Translations under genes and position numbers: made by a program
DNA from: Nansenia antarctica
Lineage: Eukaryota > Chordata > Actinopteri > Argentiniformes > Microstomatidae
Length of the DNA stretch: 64,000 nucleotides
Direction of reading: 5' to 3'
NCBI GenBank assembly: GCA_963989245.1
Contig: OZ022353.1
Coordinates: 24,612,524 to 24,676,523, forward strand
In this document: positions 63,241 to 64,000 of the stretch, one piece after another
Layout of the letters: each line of letters opens with the position of its first letter
Position numbering within the stretch: position 1 is the stretch's first letter
Notes under the pieces: generated by a model
The model's input: only the letters and a program-made list of their open reading frames with translations
What the model was told of the DNA's origin: nothing
The model's database searches: none

Positions 63241-63859
63241 TGTGACGGCTATGAGTAGCCTGGTTGTGTGTGTGTTTGTGTGTATGTCTCTTTAAAAACC
63301 ATAGGAGATGAGTCCAGTCCAGGGGATCCACCCCCCCGTGATAATTGCCAATCAACTCCAGCAGTGGTCAATCAACTCCAGCCAATCAACTCCAGCCGAT
63401 CAACTCCAAACCAGCCAATCATCAGAGGCCACATCATTTAAAAGACACTGAAATGAAAGCAGCAGAAGCTGTGTGATTCTCTCACACAGTTCCCACCATT
63501 CTTTTGTTGTACTCCATTGTTAGTTTGATACTTTGTTAGTTTGATACTGTGTTAGATGATACTTTGTTAGGTTATACTTTGTTAGAAGATACTTTGTGTA
63601 GTTTGTGTAATTCTGTGTAAAGTTGATATTGTTAGTGAGACGTTGTGTTTGAAACCTTTTATTATTATTGTTTATTTAACCATCCTCGGGATGAGTTTAT
63701 TGTTTATTTGAGTATGAGGCATTTGTTATAGTTCTAATTCTGTTTTTATCTGTACCATTACAACTTTAATTTATCCTTGCTGTAATAAATATCCTTATTA
63801 CATAACACCTGTAATATTTTGTTACTTCTTCTTCTCCCTAGCGAACATAGAACGTAACA
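63241..63859 (+). repeat. Solo LTR 2, 619 bp
   Basis: TGTGACGGCTATGAG...AGAACGTAACA, flanked by the 5-bp duplication aacat (63236-63240 and 63860-63864). It has a TATA-like atttaaaaga near 63437 and AATAAA at 63784-63789, in the right order for a plus-strand LTR. Internal short repeats: caatcaactccag x4 (63349-63410) and gatactttgttag (63527-63600). It ends in CGTAACA like solo LTR 1, but the two are not otherwise alike. No internal element region is present. Confidence 0.78.
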
Positions 63860-63864
63860 AACAT

Positions 63865-64000
63865 AATGATAATGAAAACAATAACATAGTGTGGCAGCAT
63901 CAGAGCAGCAAGCTCAAGTGTCAAGTCCATAGAATCGTTGCAGATAAATAATCCATCAAACTGTAACCAGTTTCTAGAGATATGCAGTAAAGAAGTGTAG
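63865..64000. other. Window end, nothing recognised
   Basis: 136 bp of flanking DNA after solo LTR 2, without visible features. Confidence 0.5.

Overview
This window looks like transposon- and satellite-rich DNA from a ray-finned (teleost) fish. The evidence is the combination of Rex1/CR1-like and L2-like LINE fragments, a tRNA-derived SINE with an L2-type tail, hAT-type MITEs starting CAGGG, a Mutator-like (MULE) transposon with introns, Ty3/gypsy and Ty1/copia LTR elements, many CA/TA/GA microsatellites and intron-like gaps. I found no confidently identifiable host protein-coding gene, no rRNA, no CRISPR and no bacterial features. Species cannot be read from the sequence. Layout: (1) 1-4.6 kb holds a decayed Ty3/gypsy element (gypsy A) broken by a SINE and an L2-like LINE, ending in a 3' LTR. 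(2) 4.68-22.73 kb is one Ty3/gypsy element (gypsy B) with both LTRs and a 5-bp target duplication. It has been swollen from about 4.6 kb to 18 kb by three separate insertions: an 845-bp hAT MITE in gag (8-bp duplication), a near-intact Ty1/copia element in the reverse transcriptase (5-bp duplication), and a tandem MULE-MITE plus 7.4-kb MULE in the RNase H region (three copies of one 9-bp duplication). The MULE itself carries LINE fragments. (3) 22.7-32.9 kb is intergenic sequence with short tandem repeats, a Penelope-like remnant, a broken Tc1/mariner-like transposase, an inverted-repeat MITE, and a 1.3-kb element with 'gggggtattccac'-type inverted ends that holds two tRNA-like sequences. (4) 32.9-57.3 kb is a huge satellite array built from 22/25/28-bp A+T-rich units. 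It is interrupted once by a 1.13-kb retroposon-like insert encoding a 139-aa putative membrane protein. The array shows a higher-order period of roughly 2.4-2.8 kb. (5) 57.3-64 kb holds exon-like pieces of an unidentified minus-strand gene or transposon, a 30-bp minisatellite, a minus-strand Rex1-like LINE fragment, and two solo LTRs each with its own 5-bp target duplication. The nesting gives a relative clock: gypsy B is oldest in its stack, and copia (2 differences in 243 LTR bases) is young. Most coding sequences are broken; the copia polyprotein (1,338 aa) is the only long, apparently intact conventional gene. The strongest candidates for something not described are the MULE tandem sharing one 9-bp target, the higher-order satellite with its embedded membrane-protein retroposon, and the TIR element with paired tRNA-like units.
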